Origin: Diplonema papillatum
Taxonomy: Eukaryota > Euglenozoa > Diplonemea > Diplonemida > Diplonemidae
Direction: 5' to 3'
Length of the DNA stretch: 64,000 nt
NCBI GenBank assembly: GCA_030068145.1
Contig: JAPJBO010000217.1
Coordinates: forward strand, 62,001-126,000
Below the pieces are notes generated by a model. That model did no database searches, had not been told where the DNA came from, and was given only the letters and a program-made list of their open reading frames with translations. This document shows, one piece after another, positions 50,401 to 63,069 of this stretch (within the stretch, counting starts at the first letter, position 1; every line of letters begins with the position of its first letter). A program made the position numbers and the translations under genes.

Positions 50401-51910
50401 CACTTTCATTCCCGTCACGCCTGCTCCGGCGGCTCCGAAAAGAGCTGTGATCACCGGAACTGTCATTACAGCTCCCAGTGATGCTGCGGTAGTGCCTATC
50501 GCCGCCGCCACGGCTGTTAAACCTGCGGCTGTCGCAAGACTCGCCGTCGTAGTTGCAACTGTGGCTGCTGCTGCTGCGACGAAAGGGGCTGCTAGTCCGC
50601 CTGTTTGGAATGAGTGCGAACCTTAAATACTTTCGTTGGGGCTATCCACCAGGTGAAATCAAATTCCGAAGGCTGTCAGACATCGTTCACAATTCACTTG
50701 CCTTCCTACGGATGCCTTCCTACGGGGGTAATCACACAAGGCAAAAGTCAAGGCAAACAGGATCACGGGTGATGATGCGGTCATTGACTGTCCCCTACCA
50801 CTCTCGCATTGAGTGCGCCACGGTTAAGAAAGACATACCAGTGATCAAAAGAGCTCCAGCACCCAGCGTAACCCCTGCCCCGATTTTGAGCCAGCGGTAC
50901 GAGGAGCCTTTGCCTTGGGCAGAGTGATCGCCGTCTATTCTGTCGAGCAGCGTCGCGGCGAGGATGGTCTCTGCCACGGCAACGTGTTCCCAGGGCACGC
51001 TGAGGATCGTCGAAAGGCGGTGAAGCCCCCAGCGCAAACGAGCATCGTACACCCCGCTTTTGAGCCCGGTGGCTGCGATGGCCGCTATGGCAGCAAGCCT
51101 CTTGTCGGCCGGGAACGCTCTCGCCGCAGTCTGAACTGTTTCGAACGGCAGCTCGGCCGCTTTTCGACCCTGTGGGCATAAACCGAGAAGCTCTGCGACG
51201 TCCTCGTCTGACAGCCGAAGCGTCTCAAGCACGTGCAGCAGCAATGCGGGGAACAGGGGTCTGGTCGGGAGCCACACGTGCACCGCCAGTGTGCCCAGCG
51301 CTCGTTTGTCCGGCGTTGCCATCGTTTCGAAATCTACCTCGACACTGTGCGCCTCGTCGTATTTTTCGACCTGGTACAGGTTGTCGGTCAAGACGTTTGC
51401 CTGGGGAACCTTGTGCGTCCGCGTGCCTTCGGTCTCGTCCTGCTTTTTGTTTTTCTGACTCGCAAGCGAGGAGAAAGTTGGCGACGACGGCGAGTCATCG
51501 GTACTGGCGCTGCTGAGGTTCCGTGTCGATGCTTTGCACAGGCGGGCTGCGCTTTCGATCCAGTCGTATCGGAGGACAGCAAATGCTTTATCGCACTGTG
51601 TTATGAGGCGGCCCCGCGCTGTGCTTTCTTCGCTTTGGAGCTTCTCTGCGCGCTTTACTGCCTTCGACAAGACGCTGTCTTGCTTCCGAAGGGGCGTTAC
51701 TCCCGTCGCTGGGTTGCAACTCAAAGCTGACAACTTCGGCCCATGACAGCCCCAGTCGCAGTCTGTTTCTGCCAGCAACTTCGAGCGGTTTTCGACGTCT
51801 TCCAGGCGCAAATTGGCGAGGTTCTTGTCTTTCTGCAACGCTATCTGTTCACGCTCCTCAGCCTCGGCGCGTTGCACGGTGGCGAGTTCATTCTCACTAC
51901 CATCTGTCAT
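47458..51910 (-). CDS. DUF726 / TMCO4-type alpha/beta-hydrolase membrane protein with extra beta-rich modules (two exons)
   Basis: Exons are 50,839-51,910 and 47,458-50,600. The intron 50,601-50,838 has a GTATGTC donor and an AAACAG acceptor. Splicing restores the family signature GALLIT-GGLAAPFVAAA and gives 1,404 residues. The N-terminal helical part (GLKSGVYDARLRWGLHRLST) and the LKIGAGVTLGAGALL segment match TMCO4. The Gly/Ala-rich membrane region ends in GAAGAGVTGMKVYRRTAGV. The hydrolase part is at about 845-1,120: LHVAIGVSGIL, then the nucleophile elbow GVSLGANVVYHALQAL (Ser1008), then VVAGRVINVYSGCDWLLAFL. Between YRRTAGV and LHVAIGV about 400 residues are inserted, and another about 270 follow the hydrolase. 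Both contain beta-rich repeats of the form xRNK....G.W...PP...P. These additions are not part of TMCO4 as I know it. Confidence 0.88.
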
Positions 51911-53630
51911 CTTTGACCCCCCCAATGTCTGTTTACGAAGGAGTTGCGGGTTGGCACCTGGGTCAGTCGGAGGCTTCAAGCAGAACAGAAGTCGAGACCA
52001 AGAAGTCGGACAGCCCCACCCGTCCGCTCTGGTCGTTTGACCGTCTCTACGGGCTTTATTCAGCTCAAGCGTTAAGCGCTTGTTATTATAGGAATCGGCA
52101 GTTACTCGTCTCTCTGCAATACCGCTGAGTACGTGAAGCAGACTTCGTCAAGTTGGGGACCGACCATCGACAAGTCTTTTGAAGCCCGCACACGCGGTCT
52201 ACTGGCTGAAAGGGCTGCTTTGCTATTGAGTGACACGACCTCAACAATCGTTCCCAGCTACAATTACCAAACAAAGCACGCCTGGCAATTGGCACAACGT
52301 AGCTTGCAAAGAAGGGTGAAGACGAAAGAATCGTGTGGACTTTCTCCTGATTCCGAGAAGACAATCCAGCTATGCACAACGAGCACTGTGGGTGTGCCGA
52401 TAAAAAGTTTCCTTCTTATTACAGTACACAGAAAAAAAATCGGCCGGTCTACCTTTTCACACCTTGGCGCGCTAGTTTCATTAGTGGGGAATTATCATGC
52501 CAACGATTACCCCACTGCAACTTTGCGGGTTCCTTGCAGCCTGGGAAGTCGAGAGACCGAATCAGCTCGCAGACTCCAGGTGGGCGTTATTTGTTGTACA
52601 CGGAAGATTAGCGCGTTCCTTGCAGCCTGGGAAGTCGAGAGACTTAATCAGCTCGGAGACGCCAGGTGGGCGTACATTGTTTGATGAAAGAAAGACTCAA
52701 CCGAGGGGAGATGGAGGGTTCCTCCCTTGACGGTCTTGCTTGCTGCACGGTACGGCGAAAGGCGAACCTGTGCTGTCAGTGTCTGAAGAACCGGCTTTGC
52801 TTGCTTGAAATACATCGAACGATGATCTTGGACGAAACGACGTTGCTCGGATGAAAACGATAATGACGAACTCAATCTTTTCGCGAGTGTGCACCTCGTG
52901 AACAAGCATTCTTGAATAGAACATAACAACCCCGCTCAAGATTTCACTAGCAAAGCTGAGCGGAGAACAGCTAGCTCCGAGCAAGACGATGACGCAGTCC
53001 CGGAGTTCTTCTAGAAGGCTATGTTACGGCAAGGTAACTATCTTCTTCTCGTTGCGGGTCGTTCGTGTCGAAAACACGAATCTGGGGAATCCGGTTTTTT
53101 TTTTTTTTTTTTTTTGAACAGATTTGTCTTTCTGAGGACAACACAAAAAGAGAGAGCCTCCAAACACCGGGGAAGCCCCCTAATGAAACCGCTAGTGAAC
53201 GCTGAGTCTGCCTGCCCCTCAGATATGTTCCCCTACTTTCCGAATGTTGATTGCGCCGTTTGCCAGGGCAGATTTCAAGCGAGGAAGTTCAAGAGAACAG
53301 CAAGGCTGATATGCCACCCACGGTGTTGCTATAGCAACACCCGAAGACAGACGCAGTTGGCCTTTGTCCTTCCTCAGATAGAAACGCCCACTGGCTCGTG
53401 CCAGGTTCCGCTCATTAGATATGAAGTGCTGCTATAGATGAATCTTGCCGCGAACGGCACCTTTGGTTTGATTTGTCTATGTCGGACGCTCGGGTAGACG
53501 CCGAAACGGTGTTGGTATGCCGGCGGTACACGTTTATCAGAGCTGTACTGTTCTATGCAACTACACAGATTGCCCTATTCGACTCATGTTGATGTTGCCA
53601 ACAAATGGCTTTTTGGAAATATGCCCATCT
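51911..53630. other. Intergenic region with a short tandem repeat and a T run
   Basis: It holds the promoter side of the DUF726 gene, the 87-bp repeat at 52,534, and a 22-nt T run near 53,095. Short frames on both strands have no convincing coding character. Confidence 0.4.
52531..52679. repeat. 87-bp tandem direct repeat
   Basis: TTCCTTGCAGCCTGGGAAGT begins near 52,530 and again near 52,617. The copies share CGAGAGAC, AATCAGCTCG and CCAGGTGGGCGT, with small differences. Confidence 0.85.
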
Positions 53631-56028
<2,398 letters not shown>

Positions 56029-56460
56029 CAGGTAGGACCCCAACGGCTACCGTCTGTTGTCCGCTCCACCTCCGCGCATAGGGTATCCGGGGAGCACACC
56101 TACGTGTGCTGCTACGCCTTTTTCTTCTTTTGTCGGTCCCTGTTCTGTTGCCAAAACACCGCCCTCTCTCCTGTTCGTTGGGTTCATGATGTGACTGTGA
56201 CATTTTTCGAAGGCGGGGACGCCAGTTAATTGAAGAGGTCCGCGTTTGTTTAGGCTGCGTCGCCGGTTTTCGCTCTTTCGTCTCGCAGAAAAGAGGAGAA
56301 AACGAAAGGAGGCCCGCGATTTTCGGACCGTTCTTGGCTGGCAGTGCCCATCTTACTGTACGTTGTGATGCCGACTATGGGAAAAGGAGGCGTACGAATC
56401 TGGGAAGATACGCACACTCGTCGGCGAACTTTGTCGAACAACGCTTGGACAAATTTGCGT
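56029..56460. other. Intergenic stretch between kinase and helicase
   Basis: About 430 bp separate the helicase stop from the kinase start. No feature could be supported; it should contain the kinase promoter. Confidence 0.4.
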
Positions 56461-59400
56461 CTAGGATTCCCGCAAAGTACCGGCGTCGAAGCTGCCGAAG
56501 TGCCAGAGCGCAGACCAAAACAAGTTACGGGACACACGCAGAGCACGAAGCGCCAGCTGCTCTGTCGCGAATGGCTCACTCGTGCTGCGGACAATGTTTC
56601 GCAGCTGGCTCAGCGCGCTTTCTCGGCTGATGAACTCGACTTCATCTTTCTTAGCGATCGAGTCGAAAACGTATGAAGCCGTCAAGTAGAGGTCGACGGA
56701 GGCGCAGCATGACTTGCAAAATACAGGACTAGTCGAAGAGAATGCAGCGGACACCTCGCGCGCATCGACGGGCAGGCTGCAGACGTTGCACTGAGCCGCA
56801 CGCCGGTATTTGATCGAGCTTATCCGATTCGTGCAAACAGCGTGGACAAAGACTTCGTCTGACGCGTTTCCCTGTTCATTGCCGTTGGTTGGAGGAGAAT
56901 CTAGTTCGACAACTTCGGGTGCGGTTGTCGCTGGTTGCGACTTGGGCGCGGGGGCTTTGGTTTGCTCGCATTCGATTTCAGAGCGTTCGGTCGTCAGCCA
57001 CGCCTTCATTGCCGAGCGCTGTTGCTCGTTGGAAGTGTCAGTTCGCTTCTTCTTACTCGGCTTGCTGACCACCGGCGAGCTTCGGACGGACCGCTTCCTG
57101 CGCGGAATCGGCGAGCGCAGTGCCGCAGCTGCTGTTACCGATGCCACCAGCACGAGTACGGCGTAGCTGTCCTCCACCGAACGACTCTGTTGCTTGCCCG
57201 CGTGACAGGCGGACAAGATTCCTGCAAGAACTACGAGCGCAGTTGCCCCTCCGACGGGGTATGGTGCTTCAGTGTTTTGTTGCCTTGCATCGACCTGCAT
57301 CGCTTCGCTTCCAATTTCTATACTTTCTCTCGTGCAAGCTTTCTTCAAATCGGCATCGCCCGGCAGCACGCCAGAAGCGTCCAAAGCTCTTTTCCGTGCA
57401 TCCGAGCCGTGCTTGATCCTCGCCGGCGGAGCTTGAAGAACAGGTACTGGCTCCGACGGCGAGGTACCGTCGAGGTTCAAGCGACGGCCGCGCGACGGAG
57501 GCTCTGGAATCGATGGAAGCAGCGGGCATTGCATGATGGGCAGACTCGCGATAAAGAGAGCCTGTCGCTCGGCCATGCCAACAGGCGGCTTGCTATCGGG
57601 CAACCACCGCTGACAGCCGCCTAAGCTAGCGTCTGCAGCAGGGCATGAGGTGGCTTGCACTCGCAGAAGCTCGTTCGCCGTCACAAAGAGACTACCTCTG
57701 CCTGAAACGGGTTCTGTCCCCAAAGGACCTGCATCGCTGTTTCTGCGTCGGGGCTCATGCATGGACGGGCCCGTGTCGGGCTTGGATGCTGGTAACGGAC
57801 GGGGAGCAACGAAGCCTTTTCGTTTGGCCTTTCTGTACAAATTTAGGCAAGGCTTCGCGATCGCTGTCTGCAGGATAGGCTCGCTATCAGCGGAAGCATC
57901 TTCCAACGAATCGTCGCCTTCACCTGTTGGCATAGCCATGGTCTCGACAGGTTGCGCTCTGCGTGTGATTTCAGGGTTTCCCTGCAGGTGCAACAACGCC
58001 GGAGCGATGTCGGACTCTGGCGCGAAGAGCAGCATCAAGTCGCGGCTGAAAAGTAGCGAGGGTCTCCAGGGCGACAACCCATCATACTCCGAAAGCCCAC
58101 TCAGCACTTCCTTCACAAACGGGCTGGTTTGAGCCGTCGTACTTTCCCCGGGATCTACCCACGACATTGACAGCCACGCCCCAGCACGGGTCATAGCCAC
58201 GTAGCAAAGTCGTCTCTCTTCCTTCAGTTGAGCAACAGCGATCTTCTGACTGGGTGACATGACGTCGAGCGAGGCCGGTCGCGTAAGACTACCGGTACCT
58301 CTAAATAACGGTGCCAGTGTTTGCATAGTTCGATCACCTGGCATGACGCTGGCGGTGCAACGAATGAGGAACACGTAGTCCCATTCGAGACCCTTGGCAC
58401 CATGGACTGTCGTGACAGTGATGCGGGCGCGCGTGGAGGCCAAGGGTCGCCGCCTCCCGCTGTTACCGCTCGGTGTTCTGCGCAGTGCCGAGTCGCTGCC
58501 TGACAGGGGGCTCTTCGCGTCAAACGACGCGGACCTTTCCAACAGAGGCGACACGCCCGAGTGTCCGGAAGCACGCTCCGCCGCGTGGACATCTTTCGAG
58601 TCGGCATACGAAACCGCAGGAGCGGTTTCATCAAAGTCGGTCGCAGCCAGCGCTTCGCAGAAGTTGCGAAGCTCGACTTCCCCAGTAGTGGGGGTTTCGC
58701 AAGCGGCTTGTTGGTCCCAACGATGCGCCTCGTCGAGGATCTGCCGAGAGATGGTTGCTGTCTGCCCATCGTCACCCGATGGGCCGGGGTCGCTCTTCTT
58801 GACGGCGACCTCCACCGCATGAGCAATGCACCCACCCGTCTCTTGCTTTTCGCTCAGCCCCCGAACCTGGTTCACGACCTGCAACACGGCATGCAGCGCG
58901 GCCCGCACTTTACCTTCACTGCCGGGGGCGGCCTTCCCGGCCGTTTTTTTGGAAGACACCGTCGGAACGGACGCCAACCCTTCGAACCCGCTGAAGGCAA
59001 ACAGCGCCTTCTGCACGGGCTTCGACGCGGCTCTCCCGCCTTTGCCGGTCGCCGTGCGAGGCGACGCGTTTCCGCTGCATATCGACCGCAGCTTCGAGCG
59101 GATGCAAGACGACGGGTCGAGGGATGCGAATATCTTCTTCGTCTCCGCCACGACGCCGCCCTTCGGCGGCAGCAGCGGCAGCAGGTGCTCGACGTCCGCG
59201 CTGCCCGAGGCGAGGTGCAGGTAGCAGAGGACCGACTGCGTCAGCGGGTGCCTGTTTTTGCCGCCGAAACCGCCGTTCGAGGACGAGACGCGCGACGAAA
59301 ACGCCAGGTCGAGACGGTCCAGCTCCCGCCGGACCATCACCAGCGGCTCGTGCGTCCGGCATAAAATGCCGATCGTGCACCGCCTCAACGAAAGCACCCG

Positions 59401-60597
59401 AACTTGACTCACCACCACGTCCACCTCCTCCGCCACTCCTCGACACGAGGCGAGGCTGATGCACTCAGGAAACCGGTGTAGTTTCGGCCCCGGAACGGCG
59501 CTGTAAGGTCCGTTGGAGAGCTGCATGCTGGCCCGGTGCTCGTCCAGGGCGGTCTGCGCCTGGTTGTGCTCGAGCTGCTCGGTGAAGGTGCGGTGGTTGT
59601 TTTTGGGCCCGCGCGGGCCCAACGGCTGCGACGCGTTGTTCTTGACGAGGACGGCGGCCGCCAGGGCGACGCCGGGCGGGCACCGGTAGTTCTTGTGCAG
59701 CGAGCGCACGACGACCCCTGGGAAGAAGTCGTACACAGCCTCGAACACCGCCGGGTTCGCGCCGCGGAAGGCGTAGATAGACTGATTCACGTCGCCGACA
59801 ACCGTGAGCCCCGTCCCCAGCTGCGTGTGGCACGAGGGGGTCGACGCAGCGGGACGGATCAGCAGCTTCAAAAGACGCCATTGCAACTCCGACGTGTCTT
59901 GGAACTCGTCTATCAGAACGTGTTTGAAGCGTGCCGCGTGCTTCTCCCTGACTCCAGCGTTCTCCTCCAGCAGCTGCAAGGGTCGCGCGACCATGTCGCT
60001 GAAGTCGCAGTAGTTGGACTCGATCAGAAGACTATTGTAAATCTTGACGACTTTCTCGACATCGAGCAAGCTTTCCCGCGCAGCGACCGGGTCGAAAACG
60101 GAGGAAAGGCATTGCTGCCCTTGCTGCTCCGAGCAGGCGGCCTTCGTCTTGTCGATGTTGGCCAACAGCCACTCGGGATTCAGGAGGACGGAGTCCTCCC
60201 CGAGTGACGCCAACGTCTTCTCCGCTCTGGCCACAGTTTCTGCACACATCTTTTTTCGAACTTCGTCGGTCACCGCTCGCACGGCGCTCGTGTACCCAAG
60301 TAGCTCGCGTTCTTCCTTCAGAATGGAGAAGCCGAGGGCGTGGATAGTCTTTATGTGGCACGTGCCCGAGCGGCCGACAATGCGTGCGATTCTTCCCTGC
60401 ATCTCTTTCGCCGCTTTGGTCGTGAAGGTGACGCACAGGATCGCTGAATCGGGAACGCCGCTGCTGATGAGGTGCGCAATTCGGTGGCATATCACGTGGG
60501 TCTTCCCACTCCCTGGACCCGCCACGACAATCATCACCGCGTTCCGGTCTTCTCGAATACATTGCAGCTGCGCCTCATCGCTAGTCGACATGGCCAT
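56461..60597 (-). CDS. UvrD/Srs2-type superfamily 1A DNA helicase with C-terminal zinc-ribbon-like motif
   Basis: This is an ATP-dependent 3'-5' DNA helicase of the kind that removes recombinase filaments or acts in repair. I chose ATG 60,597 (MAMSTSDEAQ) because the Q-motif region follows at once; another ATG at 60,687 is possible. The product has 1,378 residues. Motifs: I VVAGPGSGKTH (about 24-34), Ia VTFTTKAAKEM, II LIDEFQDTS (228-236), III VVGDVNQSIYAFRG, IV LHKNYRCPPGV, V TVHGAKGLEWDYVFL, VI RRLCYVAMTRA. A long low-complexity insert lies between motifs IV and V. Beyond the helicase core are about 450 residues including two hydrophobic stretches (GATALVVLAGILSACHAG; YAVLVLVASVTAAAAL), a basic patch (IPRRKRSVRSS, SKKKRTD) and a Cys4 motif CNVC...CKSC near the end. 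Confidence 0.88.
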   Translation of the reverse strand: MAMSTSDEAQLQCIREDRNAVMIVVAGPGSGKTHVICHRIAHLISSGVPDSAILCVTFTTKAAKEMQGRIARIVGRSGTCHIKTIHALGFSILKEERELLGYTSAVRAVTDEVRKKMCAETVARAEKTLASLGEDSVLLNPEWLLANIDKTKAACSEQQGQQCLSSVFDPVAARESLLDVEKVVKIYNSLLIESNYCDFSDMVARPLQLLEENAGVREKHAARFKHVLIDEFQDTSELQWRLLKLLIRPAASTPSCHTQLGTGLTVVGDVNQSIYAFRGANPAVFEAVYDFFPGVVVRSLHKNYRCPPGVALAAAVLVKNNASQPLGPRGPKNNHRTFTEQLEHNQAQTALDEHRASMQLSNGPYSAVPGPKLHRFPECISLASCRGVAEEVDVVVSQVRVLSLRRCTIGILCRTHEPLVMVRRELDRLDLAFSSRVSSSNGGFGGKNRHPLTQSVLCYLHLASGSADVEHLLPLLPPKGGVVAETKKIFASLDPSSCIRSKLRSICSGNASPRTATGKGGRAASKPVQKALFAFSGFEGLASVPTVSSKKTAGKAAPGSEGKVRAALHAVLQVVNQVRGLSEKQETGGCIAHAVEVAVKKSDPGPSGDDGQTATISRQILDEAHRWDQQAACETPTTGEVELRNFCEALAATDFDETAPAVSYADSKDVHAAERASGHSGVSPLLERSASFDAKSPLSGSDSALRRTPSGNSGRRRPLASTRARITVTTVHGAKGLEWDYVFLIRCTASVMPGDRTMQTLAPLFRGTGSLTRPASLDVMSPSQKIAVAQLKEERRLCYVAMTRAGAWLSMSWVDPGESTTAQTSPFVKEVLSGLSEYDGLSPWRPSLLFSRDLMLLFAPESDIAPALLHLQGNPEITRRAQPVETMAMPTGEGDDSLEDASADSEPILQTAIAKPCLNLYRKAKRKGFVAPRPLPASKPDTGPSMHEPRRRNSDAGPLGTEPVSGRGSLFVTANELLRVQATSCPAADASLGGCQRWLPDSKPPVGMAERQALFIASLPIMQCPLLPSIPEPPSRGRRLNLDGTSPSEPVPVLQAPPARIKHGSDARKRALDASGVLPGDADLKKACTRESIEIGSEAMQVDARQQNTEAPYPVGGATALVVLAGILSACHAGKQQSRSVEDSYAVLVLVASVTAAAALRSPIPRRKRSVRSSPVVSKPSKKKRTDTSNEQQRSAMKAWLTTERSEIECEQTKAPAPKSQPATTAPEVVELDSPPTNGNEQGNASDEVFVHAVCTNRISSIKYRRAAQCNVCSLPVDAREVSAAFSSTSPVFCKSCCASVDLYLTASYVFDSIAKKDEVEFISRESALSQLRNIVRSTSEPFATEQLALRALRVSRNLFWSALWHFGSFDAGTLRES

Positions 60598-61191
60598 GGC
60601 CCGCCCTTTGCACCGCAGAACGAAAGCACCGCACCGCCATTCCTGGTCGTGTCTTTCATTCGTTTGAGTCGTGTGCCGCGAACGCATGTGGCCAGCTTTT
60701 ACTGTCGATGAACCAAAAGGGAAAAAAACGGAGAACGAGACGCTCGTTTGAACATGCTGGAAAAGCGGTGTGAGCAACCGACTGTTTAATCGGTGTTGAG
60801 AGCAAACGCCAAAGTACGCAACACCGACCAGTGCATGGAAGTATGCACTGCCGGCAAGAAGCCTGCTCATTCCATGAAAGATGCTGCAGAGCCAATGTAG
60901 TTTAGCACTTCGTCTTCGTACTACGATGCGACTCTGCGCTTCTTCGCGGCAGGTTCCGTACCTGCGAGTGTTTGATAGAGTACTTCGAAAAGACACAGCC
61001 TCCGAACTCGAACTTTCCTCAGCGGGCAGGAGCCGCGTGGACGTATTCTGAGAGCTGTGAGCAACACGCAGGTGCTCTCTTCCAGACCGAATCGGGCTCC
61101 CCGGGCACGAACAACACACATTATTGTGGTTCTGAACCCGTAACCTTCCAAAGCCGCAGTTCCGGGAATGGAGGTGAGCACATTCGAACGG
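60598..61191. other. Intergenic stretch between UBA2 and helicase
   Basis: The helicase frame stays open upstream to about 61,119, but with poor composition and no alternative homology, so I treat it as 5' UTR or promoter. Confidence 0.4.
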
Positions 61192-63069
61192 TCAAGTCAA
61201 TAACACACCATCTACGTCCTCGGCCTGCTGCTTCGAAGGCGGCGCTGGTACAGCGGAAGAAATGCCGACTTTTCTAGGGTGGTACACAACAATGTCGTCG
61301 CCATCTTCGTCGGTTGGTTCCACAGATGCGTCGCCGCTGCCGGTAGCCTTAGCAGCTTTCGCAATCGGCTTCTCACCCGTGAGGACGTAATCAGCGGGGT
61401 CCAGGGCAGCATCGTGGGTCAGGAACAGCTCTGTTTTCAGCTCCTGCACCATGTCCTCGAGGAGAAGCGACCAACCCGAGGCGCCGTCAGCCAAGTCGAT
61501 CCAAGCGGAGAGCGGTTTCGAAGCGTTGTGGATCATTTCTTCGTCCTCGTAGAGCAGCTTCTCGTCTTCGCCCTTCACGAGTGACACCATCGGGTGGCTC
61601 ATCGAGCACTCGTGCCCGCAGAGCACGTCCACCACAAATTGCACTGTCGTTTTCGAAGCATTGAGGCGAAGGTGCATCTCGTTCCTCCCGGACTGACACA
61701 CGTAGCACTTTTCGTTCAGAGTTGGCGGAACCTCGGGAACGATATAGCAGGCTTTGCGTTTGATACGGGCGGGGAACCGACGGAGCGACTGCACTGTTGG
61801 CTTTGCTAGGTGGTGCCCGGCGATGGGACTCTTTGATGCCAGGACTTTCAGGCACTCGATGACGATGGCGCCGGACATGACAGCGTTGGACGTGGCGATG
61901 GCCGGGATGATGTTCCCGGCGATCGATTTGATTGAAAACTCGGACTCGAGGGCTATGTGGAAGTTCCACGCGCGCAGATTCGCGACGGCGACCGTCAGCC
62001 TGAGCGCCTCGTCATCGTCTTTATCCCACGGGTGCTGCTCGGCGCGGGCTGACAGCGACACGAACGACGCAATGAACAACTCCGCCAGCTGGCGCACGCT
62101 GGAGACGGTCTGCGAAGCCAGTTTGCCTTGCTGTTCCGCGTCTCCCGCTTCGCCGGCCTTCTCCGCCTCATCTGCCTTGCCTTCGACCGCCATGCTGTAC
62201 GTGACCGCCCTGGGCGCCTTGCCCGTGCCCCAGTTGCCGCCCTTCAGCGAAGTGAGCTCGTCTATTTTCTGGCTGAACACCGCGTCGAAAATCCGTTTCG
62301 CGGACTCTTGCGGGTCGTCCGTCCGCAGCTTCGCCATGTACTCCATTTCCGGGTCGAGCTGCCCGCTTTGGTTGAAGAAGAAGCGCTTGTAGAACTCCTT
62401 TGCGTAGTGCGTGCAGTGCACCATCGAACTGGGCCTCTGGTGAATGGTGCAAACGGCGTACGAAATCTGTCCGGTCTGCTTCGGCTTGCAGTCGTAGCAC
62501 TCGGTTTGGTTTTTGATGATGGGCTGCACTTGGCCGTTGTAGCCCATGGTGCCCGACTCGATCAATGGTATTTCCGCCTTCATGCACATTCTATTGACGT
62601 GCGATCGAGCTGACCGGTTGTCAAGTCCGTTGAGGACGATGTCGAAGCGTTTGAAGAAATCGGTGTCGAACTGCGCGTCTTTAACGTTGCCGTGGTGCGC
62701 GATGATTTTCGCGTGCGGGTTGTACTTCAAAGCCGTTTCCCGCGCGACGGTAGCTTTGCTCTTGCTGACGTGATGGGCCCGGAAGAGGAACTGCCGGTTC
62801 AAATTACTGGCGTCCACTGTGTCCATGTCGATCACTTCAATATCAGCGAACCCTGTTAGCACCAAGGACTTCAGCAACTCGCACCCGATGCCTCCGGCAC
62901 CGCAGACGAACAGCTTCGCCTTCTGCACCACCCCGGACACGGCACTCCCCATGACGCGCGTCGGATGCTGGAACCGTTCCGCCATCTTGCTGGCAGTAGC
63001 CGCCTCTGCGACCTTTTTTTTCCCCCCTAAGTTTGCTGTGTGTGTGTCGGTGCTTTTAATCGCAACCAT
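61192..63069 (-). CDS. UBA2: SUMO-activating enzyme subunit 2 (UBA2), catalytic E1 subunit
   Basis: With SAE1, UBA2 adenylates SUMO and forms a thioester with it before transfer to UBC9 in the nucleus. From ATG 63,069 the product has 625 residues. An in-frame ATG at 62,988 with a better context (AAGATGG, giving MAERFQHP) could be the true start and would fit the family better. Motifs: the nucleotide-binding FVCGAGGIGCELLKSLVLTG (GAGGIGC at about 57-63), DMDTVDASNLNRQFLF, LNGLDNRSARSHVN, the zinc pair ECYDCKPK (Cys191/Cys194) with its partner KCYVCQ, and the catalytic Cys207 in YAVCTIHQRPSSMVHC. ATSNAVMSGAIVIECLKVL closes the adenylation domain. The C-terminal ubiquitin-fold part is recognisable and ends in an acidic tail. 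The length is close to the family norm (about 640). Confidence 0.93.
   Translation of the reverse strand: MVAIKSTDTHTANLGGKKKVAEAATASKMAERFQHPTRVMGSAVSGVVQKAKLFVCGAGGIGCELLKSLVLTGFADIEVIDMDTVDASNLNRQFLFRAHHVSKSKATVARETALKYNPHAKIIAHHGNVKDAQFDTDFFKRFDIVLNGLDNRSARSHVNRMCMKAEIPLIESGTMGYNGQVQPIIKNQTECYDCKPKQTGQISYAVCTIHQRPSSMVHCTHYAKEFYKRFFFNQSGQLDPEMEYMAKLRTDDPQESAKRIFDAVFSQKIDELTSLKGGNWGTGKAPRAVTYSMAVEGKADEAEKAGEAGDAEQQGKLASQTVSSVRQLAELFIASFVSLSARAEQHPWDKDDDEALRLTVAVANLRAWNFHIALESEFSIKSIAGNIIPAIATSNAVMSGAIVIECLKVLASKSPIAGHHLAKPTVQSLRRFPARIKRKACYIVPEVPPTLNEKCYVCQSGRNEMHLRLNASKTTVQFVVDVLCGHECSMSHPMVSLVKGEDEKLLYEDEEMIHNASKPLSAWIDLADGASGWSLLLEDMVQELKTELFLTHDAALDPADYVLTGEKPIAKAAKATGSGDASVEPTDEDGDDIVVYHPRKVGISSAVPAPPSKQQAEDVDGVLLT

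Noticed and set aside
60687-61119. Upstream extension of the helicase by up to 174 codons
   Set aside because: It begins without an ATG, is low in coding character and precedes the Q-motif that starts this family. The extension is treated as untranslated.
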